DNA of 64,000 nucleotides from Chloroflexota bacterium (GCA_029553955.1 JAKPJZ010000121.1:1-64000); one strand, 5' to 3'. Positions 1 through 9,052 are shown, counted from the stretch's first letter. Made by a program: numbers and translations. The notes: generated by a model not told the origin, from the sequence alone.

Positions 1-1522
1 GTTGCAGACAATGGCAGAGTTTCAATCCCCCTGTCGGGATTGGTGGCCTTCAAGCCCGATTGGCAGAAGTTGGGCCTGGAGCGGAAACAGGGTTTCAATC
101 CCCCTGTCGGGATTGGTGGCCTTCAAGCTCCGGCGCGTGGCCAACAACTATATCCCCAAGGTGGTTTCAATCCCCCTGTCGGGATTGGTGGCCTTCAAGC
201 CAGGCGGCCAACGATGCCGGCAAGCGTAAGCTCTTGGAGTTTCAATCCCCCTGTCGGGATTGGTGGCCTTCAAGCCCATAGGAACACTCGGCTTTGATCC
301 CTACCCGGAGTTGTTTCAATCCCCCTGTCGGGATTGGTGGCCTTCAAGCTCGCTGATCAGCGCGTCGCGCCCAGACCAGTAGGAGTTTCAATCCCCCTGT
401 CGGGATTGGTGGCCTTCAAGCGATCAAGACCCTTAAGCAAACTGAGGCATACCGCCAGGGTTTCAATCCCCCTGTCGGGATTGGTGGCCTTCAAGCCCGC
501 CGTAATCAGGATGCCCGCCTTCTCCACCAGCCCGGTTTCAATCCCCCTGTCGGGATTGGTGGCCTTCAAGCAGCTTTTCAGCGTTTCTTCTGTCAATGTG
601 CAGATTAGTTTCAATCCCCCTGTCGGGATTGGTGGCCTTCAAGCTGCCCGTGGCGCGTGCAACCAGTAGCCAACGCGTTTGTTTCAATCCCCCTGTCGGG
701 ATTGGTGGCCTTCAAGCGGCATAGTCGCGGGATTGGGAGGCGTTGACGCGCTGGTTTCAATCCCCCTGTCGGGATTGGTGGCCTTCAAGCTCGAGTATGA
801 ATTCGACGTGATCGGGGACATGAGCATCGGTTTCAATCCCCCTGTCGGGATTGGTGGCCTTCAAGCGTCGGCGAGGCGCCCGACGGCACCCCCTGGCAGT
901 TGTTTCAATCCCCCTGTCGGGATTGGGGCCCTTCAAGCATGAGGTGTTCCTGCGCCTGCGGGGCCGGGTGGCCGAGTTTCAATCCCCCTGTCGGGATTGG
1001 TGGCCTTCAAGCAAAGAGCAATTCGAGCAGGCGGCGCCGATCCTGGTTTCAATCCCCCTGTCGGGATTGGTGGCCTTCAAGCACTGCGCCGCGTGGCACG
1101 CGGGCGAGGGCACTGAGAAGGTTTCAATCCCCCTGTCGGGATTGGTGGCCTTCAAGCCCAGTTGGGTGACCAGATGGAATCGAGCAACATCGAGTTTCAA
1201 TCCCCCTGTCGGGATTGGTGGCCTTCAAGCCATCGTCGGGTCCAAGCTGGCCGCGAACGCGCGCCTGGTTTCAATCCCCCTGTCGGGATTGGTGGCCTTC
1301 AAGCCCTGTGCGCGGGCGCATCACAGCCTTAGCAGGCGATGTTTCAATCCCCCTGTCGGGATTGGTGGCCTTCAAGCATCAGCGCCGCACTCTGCCACCA
1401 CTGACGACAGCGGGTTTCAATCCCCCTGTCGGGATTGGTGGCCTTCAAGCGAGCTTGGCCGCGTTGAACGGAGTGAACTCCGGCGGTTTCAATCCCCCTG
1501 TCGGGATTGGTGGCCTTCAAGC
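1..1522 (-). CRISPR. Type I-D CRISPR array, 21 repeats, cut by window start
   Basis: Direct repeats of 37 bp start at 19, 92, 164, 239, 313, 385, 460, 535, 608, 681, 754, 830, 902, 976, 1046, 1121, 1194, 1268, 1341, 1414 and 1486. Each opens with GTTTCAATCCCC and closes with GGTGGCCTTCAAGC; CAATCCC and GGGATTG inside it form a 7-bp stem. The 20 full spacers are 33-39 bp and all differ by eye. On the minus strand the repeat ends in ATTGAAAC, the usual 8-nt 5' handle of type I crRNAs. I therefore infer transcription from 1522 toward 1, with the newest spacer at 1451-1485. The repeat at 902 has two substitutions near its GGTGG segment. Bases 1-18 are part of a further spacer, so the array continues outside the window. 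Confidence 0.97.
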
Positions 1523-1837
1523 CGCTCGCTCGCGAGCGGCGATTCCGTCCCACGGCACAGCCGCAGCCCGCCCAATCAGGCCTATGTTGCCCCACTCGGG
1601 CTCACCTGGGCGTGCCGGCTGGGCTGGCGTCTCCCACCTTGCTTCAGCGCGCGAGCGCCTGCCTCAACGCGCACGCACGACTCCCTCCTCTCGGCGCATC
1701 ATCCTCGCTGGCCGGCACACACCCACGACATGTAGGCCCCGCGATGCCGCCCCCCACTACCCCTGGTGTCTGCCGCACGCCTGTGACTTGCGAGCGCCTC
1801 CCTGGCGCAGCGACCCCGCTCTGCCGCTCGCGGCCCG
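1523..1837 (-). promoter_or_regulatory. Putative CRISPR leader
   Basis: This gene-free stretch lies between the array and cas2, on the side where the leader should be if crRNA is read on the minus strand. It is GC-rich, unlike most leaders, and I see no clear -10/-35 pair. An 8-bp stem hairpin (GCCGCTCG, loop CTCG) at 1521-1540 abuts the first repeat and could mark the integration boundary. Confidence 0.45.
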
Positions 1838-2134
1838 TCAGACGATGTACACCGTCTCCTCCGCAGGCTTGGGCGACCCGATGGTCTCGACTTTGGCCGC
1901 GCAGGCGCCGCAAACAAAGTAAAAGCGCACGCTGTCTTCGTCGGCCTTGAGTAGTGTATCCAATTTGGCCCGCAAGGCAACTCGCTCACGGTCGTTGAGA
2001 TAGCACTCGAACAGGCTGTACTGCGTCCAGCGCCCAAAGCCACACAGCGCCTTGTGCACCTTGGTGCGCCGCCGGTCGTTGGGGATGTCGTAGGCGACGA
2101 TGTAGAGCATGCGCTCGACCTTGCCGCGCTGCAT
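1838..2134 (-). CDS. cas2: CRISPR adaptation protein Cas2
   Basis: A 98-aa protein that pairs with Cas1 to capture and integrate new spacers. The segment MLYIVAYDIPNDRRR has the first beta strand and the conserved Asp of the Cas2 ferredoxin fold. Length is normal. The start at 2134 has GAGGT six bases upstream, inside the end of cas1. An ATG at 2110 would give the more typical N-terminus MLYIVAYD (90 aa) and cannot be excluded. It is the last cas gene before the array, 4 bp after cas1, so the two are surely co-transcribed. Confidence 0.95.
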   Translation of the reverse strand: MQRGKVERMLYIVAYDIPNDRRRTKVHKALCGFGRWTQYSLFECYLNDRERVALRAKLDTLLKADEDSVRFYFVCGACAAKVETIGSPKPAEETVYIV

Positions 2135-2137
2135 GGC

Positions 2138-3205
2138 TTACCTCACGATGAACGGCCGATAGTCTGCGATCTCGCCGGCCAGCCATTTGGCCACCAGGCG
2201 CACCTCCAACTCCAGGCTGCGCCGATAAGTGGCCTTGTAGCCAAAGACGGGGTGCTGTATCTCGGTATCGAGCCGCTCCTCGAACTTGGTCAGGAAGGTG
2301 CGCCGCCCGTCTCTCGTCAGCCGCCAGGCGCCGAGGTCCTCTTCGAAATCGCGCCGCCCCAGCATGCCGTTGTTCAGCAGCGTCAGCACGACCGAGTCGA
2401 CCACCAACGGCCGAAAGACCTCCATCACATCCAACGCCAGGGCAGGCTTGCCGAACTGCGAGGAGTGTAAAAAGCCGACGTAGGGGTCGAGGCCCACGAT
2501 GCTCACCGCCGACGACACCTGATTGGCCAGCAGCACGTAGCCGAAGGAGAGCAGCGCGTTCACCGGGTCGCGCGGCGGCCGGCGCTCGCGGCGCCGAAAG
2601 CCCCAGTCATTCTTCAGCAATTGGCCCAAGACGCCGAAATAGAGCGCCGTGCCCGCGCCCTCGAGGCCCAGCAGCGTCCCCTGCGCCGTGCCTGCCTGCG
2701 GATGCGCCGGGTCGGCCGGCGGCGTCGCCAGGCTCGGCTCGAGCGCCTCGAGCTGCGCCAACACGCCCTTCAGCCCCTCGGCCGCCGCGGCGATGGCCGC
2801 CTCGTCGCGCTTGCGGTTGGCCCGCAGCAGCATCGCCCGCATGTTCGCCAGCTTGCCGCCGACAAAGCGCCGCGCCAGCGCCAGGGTACGCGCCGGGTCG
2901 CCGTGCGCCCGGTGCTGCTCGATACGGATCAGGCTGTTCTTGCCCAGTGGCGGCGCCAGCCGCCCCTTGAACTGCCCATAGGCCGAGCAGAAGCAGATGT
3001 CGATGCCGCGCTCCAAGAGCGTCAGCAGCGCCGGGCTGGTCAGCGTGGCGTCGCCATAGACCACCACCTGGCTGACCTTGATCAGCGGTACGCGCACCTG
3101 GCGCTTCTCCGTCCCCCGTTTCTCGTCGGCGGGGATCTGCACCAGCAGCGTCTCGCCGTCCTTCTTCACCAGGGCATGTGGCTCCGTCAGATAGAGGGTC
3201 GACAC
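2138..3205 (-). CDS. cas1: CRISPR adaptation integrase Cas1
   Basis: A 355-aa metal-dependent integrase that inserts spacers at the leader end of the array. The N-terminal beta domain is followed by the helical catalytic domain. The likely metal ligands are Glu near residue 181 (LLGLEGAGTALYFG), His near 247 (GFLHSSQFGKP) and Glu near 261 (ALDVMEVFRPLVVD). The start is GTG, with AGGAG six bases upstream. It overlaps no neighbour, but only 12 bp separate it from cas4. This is typical of the cas4-cas1-cas2 adaptation module of type I-D loci. Confidence 0.97.
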   Translation of the reverse strand: MSTLYLTEPHALVKKDGETLLVQIPADEKRGTEKRQVRVPLIKVSQVVVYGDATLTSPALLTLLERGIDICFCSAYGQFKGRLAPPLGKNSLIRIEQHRAHGDPARTLALARRFVGGKLANMRAMLLRANRKRDEAAIAAAAEGLKGVLAQLEALEPSLATPPADPAHPQAGTAQGTLLGLEGAGTALYFGVLGQLLKNDWGFRRRERRPPRDPVNALLSFGYVLLANQVSSAVSIVGLDPYVGFLHSSQFGKPALALDVMEVFRPLVVDSVVLTLLNNGMLGRRDFEEDLGAWRLTRDGRRTFLTKFEERLDTEIQHPVFGYKATYRRSLELEVRLVAKWLAGEIADYRPFIVR

Positions 3206-3217
3206 GCCGCACTCCTG

Positions 3218-3853
3218 TCACTCATCACGCACCCCCTCGCCCGTCCCCTCGAGGAACGCCGTCTCACGCGGCAGACAGATGCCTTCCAGCGAACACTCGC
3301 GGCACTTGGCCCGCAGCGTGAGCGGCGCGGGCATGCGGCCCGCGGCGAGCAGCGCGAACGCCCGCGCCGCTGCCGCCTCGGTGCGCGCCCGCAGCTCGGG
3401 CGTGAACGTCACCTCCAGCCGCCGCCGCGAGCCCCAGTAAAAGATCTCGCCGCGCTCCACAGCGCGCCCCGTGCGCTCCTCCAGGCACAGCGCCTGGGCG
3501 CACAGTTGCACCTGGTCGTTGAGCCAGCGACCGATGCGCCCATGCTTGTGCTCCACCGGCCGCAGCGCCCCGGCCACTTCCTCCACCAGGTCCGCAAAGC
3601 CGGCCAGGCGCAACCGGTCCGACCACAGGTACACCCGCCGCCGCGTGACCGCCTCGCCCTCCTGCTCGCGCCCGCCGCTGTGCACCCGTTCGTGCTGCAG
3701 CGTGCCCTCCAGCACCGGCGCGTTGACCTCCATCTCGGCGCAGACGTACATCAGCCAGAAGCGGCGCTCACAGTACTCGAGCTGGTTCAGCATCGAGATC
3801 GGCAGATAGTCGGGCTCGCCATGCTCGTCCACTGGGTGGCGTTTCCTCCTCAC
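3218..3853 (-). CDS. cas4: CRISPR exonuclease Cas4
   Basis: A 211-aa RecB-family nuclease that trims prespacers and helps select the PAM end. It shows the four iron-sulfur cysteines of Cas4: one in LEYCERRFWL (residue 28) and three in the C-terminal CRECSLEGIC (184, 187, 193). A conserved His lies in LQHERVHSGG. The first possible start is GTG at 3853. A GTG at 3832 sits 12 bases after AGGAGG and may be the true start, since nothing upstream of 3853 resembles an SD. A 197-bp gap holding a long palindrome separates it from cas6. Confidence 0.93.
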   Translation of the reverse strand: MRRKRHPVDEHGEPDYLPISMLNQLEYCERRFWLMYVCAEMEVNAPVLEGTLQHERVHSGGREQEGEAVTRRRVYLWSDRLRLAGFADLVEEVAGALRPVEHKHGRIGRWLNDQVQLCAQALCLEERTGRAVERGEIFYWGSRRRLEVTFTPELRARTEAAAARAFALLAAGRMPAPLTLRAKCRECSLEGICLPRETAFLEGTGEGVRDE

Positions 3854-3957
3854 CCGCTACGACCACCGCGCTTGGCATCGCAGCGGCCCAACAGCAACTG
3901 TCTATCTGGGTGGTGGCCGGCTCAGCCGCTCCGCGCTAACCCGGCCCCAGGCCAGTA

Positions 3958-4033
3958 GGTGTATCTCGGCGGGTTGGCTGGCCCGTCGCCGCTCGCGGGC
4001 GGCGACGGGCCAGCCAACCCGCCGAGATACACC
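3958..4033. repeat. Long palindrome 1 (35-bp stem)
   Basis: Arms 3958-3992 and 3999-4033 are perfectly complementary around a 6-base centre. The arm begins GGTGTATCTCGGCGGG and contains GGGTTGGCTGGC. It lies between cas4 and cas6 and interrupts the cas operon. It belongs to a five-member family in this window (others at 17908, 20433, 23682, 38946). If transcribed it would fold into a very stable hairpin, so it may act as a processing or attenuation point. Confidence 0.9.
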
Positions 4034-4050
4034 CGCAAAGGGTTGCCGTA

Positions 4051-4929
4051 CTACGCCGGCGGGGCGAGAAGCCTGCGGCATTGCCCCATGCCCATCGTCG
4101 TCTTCATGCCCACGCCGGCATAGAAAGCGAAATCGGCCAGCATGTTGAGCTGCAGCCGGGCGATTCCGTTCTCCCCCATCAGCCCAAACGTCACCCGCCC
4201 CACAAAGCCGATCTGCGGCGACTTGCGAAAATGCAGCATCTGCGTGCACAGCCCGTCGATGCGGCTGACGACCACCTGCTCCTCGAGGTAGGTCTCCAGC
4301 GCCGTCCGGTCGACCTGCAGCGGCGCCGGGGCCAGCGCGTTCCACGACCTGGCCAGGCTGCCGAAGACGAGCCGCGGCTCGGGCAACACCACCACCTGCT
4401 TGCCCCAGGTGCGCTGGCCAAAGCCGAACGCGGTCGGCGAGGCGAACTCGAGCGACACCTGCCGCGCCGGCCGTGCTTCGGCCGCCAGCGCCTGCCACGT
4501 CGTATAGCCCGCCCAGGGATGGCTGCCGGGGGTGGTGCGAATCTCCTTCACCAGCAGCTCCGCCCCGCCCAGCCGCACGACGGGACGGCCGCCGCTCTGC
4601 AGAAAACGCGCCATGAAGCGCTCGTACACCGGCGCATAGAGCACCGTGAAGCGCAGCACGTACTCCTCCGGCGGCGATAGCGCCACCTGGCCACCCCGTG
4701 CCCGCCCCACCCCCAAGAGCGGCGAGACGGTGAACGGCCGCACCGGCACCTCGGCCGCATGCAGCGCCGCCGCCAGCCCCTCATCCACCTCGCGGATGGC
4801 TGCGAGAAAGGCGGCATGCGCCTGGTGGCCGGCGGTGGCGGAGACGGTGGCCGGCGCCGTGGGAGACAGGATCAGAACGAGCGAGTAGACCTGGACATCG
4901 TACCTGCCTTCCATCATCTCGCTAGTCAT
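4051..4929 (-). CDS. cas6: CRISPR RNA endonuclease Cas6
   Basis: A 292-aa endoribonuclease that cleaves the pre-crRNA at the base of the repeat stem. The C-terminal glycine-rich loop GVGMKTTMGMGQCR (about 270-283) is the Cas6 signature. A His in GHQAHAAFL (about 35-38) is a candidate catalytic residue. Length is normal. The ATG at 4929 overlaps the stop of a 9-codon upstream ORF (ATGA), and the strong SD belongs to that small ORF. Translation of cas6 may therefore be coupled to it. The repeat it would cut has a 7-bp stem. Confidence 0.93.
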   Translation of the reverse strand: MTSEMMEGRYDVQVYSLVLILSPTAPATVSATAGHQAHAAFLAAIREVDEGLAAALHAAEVPVRPFTVSPLLGVGRARGGQVALSPPEEYVLRFTVLYAPVYERFMARFLQSGGRPVVRLGGAELLVKEIRTTPGSHPWAGYTTWQALAAEARPARQVSLEFASPTAFGFGQRTWGKQVVVLPEPRLVFGSLARSWNALAPAPLQVDRTALETYLEEQVVVSRIDGLCTQMLHFRKSPQIGFVGRVTFGLMGENGIARLQLNMLADFAFYAGVGMKTTMGMGQCRRLLAPPA

Positions 4930-4955
4930 CCCGCCGTCTCATTGCTCTTGCCCAT
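4926..4955 (-). CDS. Possible 9-codon leader ORF coupled to cas6
   Basis: On the minus strand AGGAGG is followed 10 bases later by ATG and nine codons (MGKSNETAG), ending in TGA that shares ATGA with the cas6 start. The SD is better placed for this ORF than for cas6. It may be a translational coupler. The alternative is that cas6 lost an in-frame N-terminus. Confidence 0.4.
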   Translation of the reverse strand: MGKSNETAG

Positions 4956-4985
4956 GAGCGTACTTCCTCCTCTGCCGGTTAGGCG

Positions 4986-7187
4986 TCAGTCATCCTCAGC
5001 ACTTGCGGTCCGTGATGTATCTTCTCTACTGGCTTCAGCAAGCGATTGGGACCACACGTAGAGCGCGTTCACGCCCAGAGCGACCTGGAAGGCCCCACTG
5101 CCAAGGTGCAGCGTGGTGATATCAAAGAGGGGAGGCAGGTTACGGGCATGCTTGAGCGCGCCCTGGTAGCGGCCGTATTGCAGCGATGCGACGAGAGTAG
5201 CCCGCCCTGCGAGCGCCTCGGAGAAATCGGCTTGCTCCATCAGCCCAAGCAGTTCGAACCAATAGCGCAGTTCGAGAGCGTACAACTCGCCCTGCCGTAG
5301 CCCGCTGAACCTGGCCGATGTCTCATACTCTAGCTTCCGATACTCCTCAGTCAGGCCATTCAGATCAACGAACATCTGCACATCTCCGGTCTCGAGTTCC
5401 TGCCGGTGCTCTTCCCATAGAGCAGGATAGAGCTTGGCGTATTGCCGCGCGGCTCGAGTGTACCATCGTGGTGGGCGACGTCGTCTCTCGCCCTTCTCTA
5501 CAAACCACTCCCACGGACCGTACTGGAGAACGTCGCCTCGGGTCAGGAGAAGCCTGGCGTCATAGACCTTGTGTGGAAACAGGCCTCGCCGCGCATCGGC
5601 CCGATCAAAGATGGCACAGGTTACAGGGGCTGTCTCTCCTCTCGGAGACGATAGCACTCTCTCCACCGCATCTCGCGCCCTCCGCCCTTTCCGATCGATA
5701 TACTCATCCACTCGCTTGAGGTGGGCCTTCCAGTCTACAACACCATAGCCCCGTGCCAGCCTTGGCAACAGGGTCTCTTCGAGGAACGCGCGTTGGCGAG
5801 GCGATGTATGCGGCGCCGCTCTTGCTCGATACCGAGTGTTCAGCTCCTCCATGCGCTGAATGTAGAACCAGTTCTCGTACAGGCCGAGTTGCTCCACATA
5901 GCTCCAGAAGGACTCGAACGTGGGGTACGCGCTCAAAACCTTCTCTCGGAACTCAAAACGGGGCACTGTTCGACCGTCGATCTCGCAGAGTTGATCGTAG
6001 ACTGCTTGAGGCACCAGCACGTGGGCCTCAGCCTCCGCGTCAAGATCACTGCGACCGAGTCGCCCCAGCCGCTGGATAAGCGCAGCCCCTTCGGCCCCCT
6101 CCGTATACAGCAGAGAGATAGGGAAGTTCACCCCCAACTCTATCGCCGAAGTTCCCACGACGATCGGCTTCTTCCCGCGCCCCCTTTGCCCAGGAGCCAG
6201 AAACCCCCGGATTTCTTCGATATCACGATCACGCGAGAACCCTGCCTGCGCCAAGAGGTCAGCGATCTCCGATGCCTCGAACACCGAGTTGGCGATGATG
6301 CACACCCGTCGAGCACCATCTGACGACGAACCGGTTCTGAGGTGACCCTGGATCGCAGACACGTGCTCGGCCACGTATCTACGTAGTGCAGAGCGGTCCC
6401 AACCTGATTCGCGCGGCGCAAATGTAAAGCGCGTCGGCTGAAGAACCTGAAAACCTTCCGCTTGCGTCTGCGCATCGAGTTCGACCAGCGCCGCGTCAGG
6501 AATCCCCAACACGCGCTGCAGCACGTCACGAAACCGAAAGCTTGGTGTTGCTGACGAGCACACTGTCTTGCGTCCTGCCGATCCTGCAAAGGCGTCACTC
6601 AGCGCATGCAGGAACAAGATGCAGGGGATTTGCTTCGGTGCATAGGCATGGAACTCGTCGAACACCACCCAGGGATAACGGTAGATGACCTCGCGCAAGA
6701 TGCTCTCAGAGTTGTAGTACAGGGCCTGCAATGCCACGGCAAGGCTGTCGGGGTTGGTAACCAGGACCCGAGGCCTTCCAGGTGAACCTACTTCGTCCCT
6801 CAGCAGCTCTAGCAGAACCTGTCCCTGTGTGGGTCGTCGGTTGGGCGGAAGTTGCCCTTTGAGCGCGTAGAGCGCGTAACGCGTGATCGCATGCACTGTG
6901 TGGGGAGCGCCAACTTGATCGCATAGCCTCTGCACGTTCGCTCGGATATCTTGGATCAGCGCGTTCGTCGGCGCCACAATGATCAGGTTCTTGTGCCGCT
7001 TCAAGGCAGGCAGCGTAAACGCACGGGTCTTCCCCGCGCCGGTTTCCGCGCTCAGGAACACGGCGCGGGTCGTCTCATCCATGAGATACTCTTCAAGCGC
7101 CGCCTGAAAGTCGAATGGGCATAGGCCATCAACGTCGGCGGGGCCGCCCTGATGAAGCCTGACCGCCTCGGTGCGGATACACAGCAT
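4986..7187 (-). CDS. cas3: Type I-D CRISPR helicase Cas3' (no HD domain)
   Basis: A 733-aa superfamily 2 helicase that unwinds target DNA for the type I-D effector. Walker A is SAETGAGKT (46-54), the DEFH box is VVFDEFHAY (about 176), motif III is SSATP (about 211), and motif VI is seen as ALIQRLGRLGRSD. There is no HD nuclease domain; in this subtype the HD sits on Cas10d, as found here. The start at 7187 is chosen for GGAGG five bases upstream; an ATG at 7214 lacks an SD. The gene overlaps the end of csc1 by 59 bp, which is long for a cas operon. Confidence 0.93.
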   Translation of the reverse strand: MLCIRTEAVRLHQGGPADVDGLCPFDFQAALEEYLMDETTRAVFLSAETGAGKTRAFTLPALKRHKNLIIVAPTNALIQDIRANVQRLCDQVGAPHTVHAITRYALYALKGQLPPNRRPTQGQVLLELLRDEVGSPGRPRVLVTNPDSLAVALQALYYNSESILREVIYRYPWVVFDEFHAYAPKQIPCILFLHALSDAFAGSAGRKTVCSSATPSFRFRDVLQRVLGIPDAALVELDAQTQAEGFQVLQPTRFTFAPRESGWDRSALRRYVAEHVSAIQGHLRTGSSSDGARRVCIIANSVFEASEIADLLAQAGFSRDRDIEEIRGFLAPGQRGRGKKPIVVGTSAIELGVNFPISLLYTEGAEGAALIQRLGRLGRSDLDAEAEAHVLVPQAVYDQLCEIDGRTVPRFEFREKVLSAYPTFESFWSYVEQLGLYENWFYIQRMEELNTRYRARAAPHTSPRQRAFLEETLLPRLARGYGVVDWKAHLKRVDEYIDRKGRRARDAVERVLSSPRGETAPVTCAIFDRADARRGLFPHKVYDARLLLTRGDVLQYGPWEWFVEKGERRRRPPRWYTRAARQYAKLYPALWEEHRQELETGDVQMFVDLNGLTEEYRKLEYETSARFSGLRQGELYALELRYWFELLGLMEQADFSEALAGRATLVASLQYGRYQGALKHARNLPPLFDITTLHLGSGAFQVALGVNALYVWSQSLAEASREDTSRTASAEDD

Positions 7188-8004
7188 CAGCCCCTCCAGT
7201 TGTAGCTCCGCCATAGTGCGGTGAGATTGGCAGGTGCGCAGTGATGCACCTACCCCCTCTGCTCCAGGGATCTGGATGAGTCACCAGGAGCGCTTCGTGG
7301 GATAGTCGGGCAGCCATCGCCAAAGGCGTTGGACGCATCGTCAGCAGGTTCAGCGGCAGCGCTCCAGGCACGTCCGCTGGGTTGACCGGATGCGTTGCCA
7401 CCTGTCCTGCCTCCGCGACAGCTACCTCACTGCAAGGAGCCAGGACTACTGCAGCCTTGGTATTGAACTTGCCAAGACGTATGTACCGCTCCATCTGCAG
7501 CTCAGCAGGCGGATTGTAGACGTAGAAGAGGAAACGAGCCCCCACCATGATCACCTTGAGGTAGCCGTGCAGTGGGAATACGCTCGCCAGGGTGTTCGCC
7601 TTGCGCTTCTTCGGGTTAGGCTCCCACGACAGTACGTCGTCGATCTTCCGCTCCCAATGCAGATACTCGTCCACCCGGGTGGCATACTGTCGGATGGCTG
7701 TTGGCGGAAAGGCATCAACCGATTTCGCGGGTGTCACATACGTGCCCGCCTGCACCAGATTGGCAAAATCATCCAGGTAACGGGGCTGTTGCTTTCGGCG
7801 CTCCATCGCCCAGTACAGAGGTGTCACCCGCCCCGTCTCCGGGACACACAGATCGAGGGCATAGGTAAGCGCATAGTTATGGATGACGGGCAGGGTCTCA
7901 ACCAGGTCGTGGAACTCCAGCGAGGCAAAGAATAGATCGCCATGGAGCTCCAAGGCCCCGTAGAGAACCGCCGGGAGTGCTCTATGCCTCGTCGTTGGCA
8001 ACAT
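7129..8004 (-). CDS. csc1: Type I-D Cascade subunit Csc1 (Cas5 family)
   Basis: A 291-aa RAMP protein that caps the crRNA 5' handle in the type I-D effector. The N-terminal pattern YGALELHGDLFFASLEF, followed by VIHNYALTYAL, is the Csc1 signature. The last 35 or so residues are low in complexity and overlap the start of the helicase gene. The start is uncertain: ATGs at 8028, 8013 and 8004 all lie within a G-rich SD-like run inside the end of csc2. The 8004 start was chosen because the family begins close to this point. Confidence 0.88.
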   Translation of the reverse strand: MLPTTRHRALPAVLYGALELHGDLFFASLEFHDLVETLPVIHNYALTYALDLCVPETGRVTPLYWAMERRKQQPRYLDDFANLVQAGTYVTPAKSVDAFPPTAIRQYATRVDEYLHWERKIDDVLSWEPNPKKRKANTLASVFPLHGYLKVIMVGARFLFYVYNPPAELQMERYIRLGKFNTKAAVVLAPCSEVAVAEAGQVATHPVNPADVPGALPLNLLTMRPTPLAMAARLSHEALLVTHPDPWSRGGRCITAHLPISPHYGGATTGGADAVYPHRGGQASSGRPRRR

Positions 8005-9025
8005 CCTCCCCATCCCCTTCACTACCATCCACTTCTGCCTCTTCGGCCGGCTGTTCGGTGTCCTCTTCGCCCTTCACCTTCTTCGACTTTCTTGCTGCGT
8101 ACGCTTCTGCCTCAGCATTCGCCTGCACCAGCCATGCGCGCAGGCCATCGCCCTTCCCATAGCGTACCAGAAAGTCAGTGAGAACCTCGTCCGTCTCTGT
8201 GTGCGTGAGGTGGACATACCCGTTGAGCTTGATGTCACTCAGTGCAGCTACTACCATCTCGTCTGCTTTGGCCTTCAGCGATTCGGGATCGGTGGCATCG
8301 CTGACCGCATCGTAGAAGCGCTGGCACAGATCCAGGCTCGAGAGCGCTTCCACGTAGGATCCTACGACGCCCACGATGTGATTCCTCATTTTGCCGATCC
8401 GCGAAGCATCTGCGCCATAGCGCCGAGTGAAATGCGAACAGTACAGCCAATACAGCAGTTCGTTAGCCGTCGCTCCCTTTAGGGTAGTCACGCTGACAAA
8501 GATGGTTCCGGGGAGTATCATGTCAGTATCGCCCAGCGCTTGACCAGTGCCCCGCGTACGCTCGTTGATGGCATTGAAGGTCACGTTATCGGTGTTGAAG
8601 CCTGAACGCGCGCACAAGCTCCAGCCCTCGTCTGTCAGCACCCGCGAGTTCATGTTGCCCAGGCCCTTTAGCGCGGCGAATCCACACAGGATACAGTCGA
8701 TACACCGTCCGCACTGTTTGCCAAGATAGCAGGTATCGGCTGTCTCAGGAAACAGACCCAGGGCGCGTAGCGTCTCCTTGCCTAACCGGCGCTCGGTCGC
8801 AAGCACCTTACGGTTCGACATCATCAAACGCGGAATAACCTGGCTGTCTACGCGGCCGGCCCGCACCTTCCGTGTGGTCAGTTCGTCCCCTTCAGTGGTA
8901 AAGATGGCGTGAGATTCTAGTTGCCGCACGATGACCAGTTGGACGTAGCGCGCAGGCATCACCTCCGGAATCTCTTGGCACAGATACGGCTGGAGTCGGT
9001 CTAGATGTCGGATATCGAGAGTCAT
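7982..9025 (-). CDS. csc2: Type I-D Cascade backbone subunit Csc2 (Cas7 family)
   Basis: A 347-aa RAMP protein that forms the backbone filament along the crRNA. The cysteine cluster CGRCIDCILCGFA (about 108-120) is the zinc site characteristic of Csc2. NMNSRVLTDEGW and GSYVEALSSLDLC are also typical of the family. The C-terminal 35 residues are acidic and probably disordered. The start at 9025 has AAGGAGG six bases upstream, which decides it over an ATG six codons earlier. It lies 27 bp after cas10d and overlaps csc1. Confidence 0.94.
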   Translation of the reverse strand: MTLDIRHLDRLQPYLCQEIPEVMPARYVQLVIVRQLESHAIFTTEGDELTTRKVRAGRVDSQVIPRLMMSNRKVLATERRLGKETLRALGLFPETADTCYLGKQCGRCIDCILCGFAALKGLGNMNSRVLTDEGWSLCARSGFNTDNVTFNAINERTRGTGQALGDTDMILPGTIFVSVTTLKGATANELLYWLYCSHFTRRYGADASRIGKMRNHIVGVVGSYVEALSSLDLCQRFYDAVSDATDPESLKAKADEMVVAALSDIKLNGYVHLTHTETDEVLTDFLVRYGKGDGLRAWLVQANAEAEAYAARKSKKVKGEEDTEQPAEEAEVDGSEGDGEDVANDEA

Positions 9026-9052
9026 GTGCGCCCTCCTTCTCAAGATAGGTCT

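Noticed and set aside
1-1735. Open reading frames through the CRISPR array with repeating SIPLSGLVAFK or FNPPVGIGGLQA peptides
   Set aside because: They are translations of the 37-bp repeats; no start signals or families fit.
2621-3958. 445-aa open frame antisense to cas1-cas4
   Set aside because: GC-rich shadow of confident genes; arginine- and leucine-rich with no domain.
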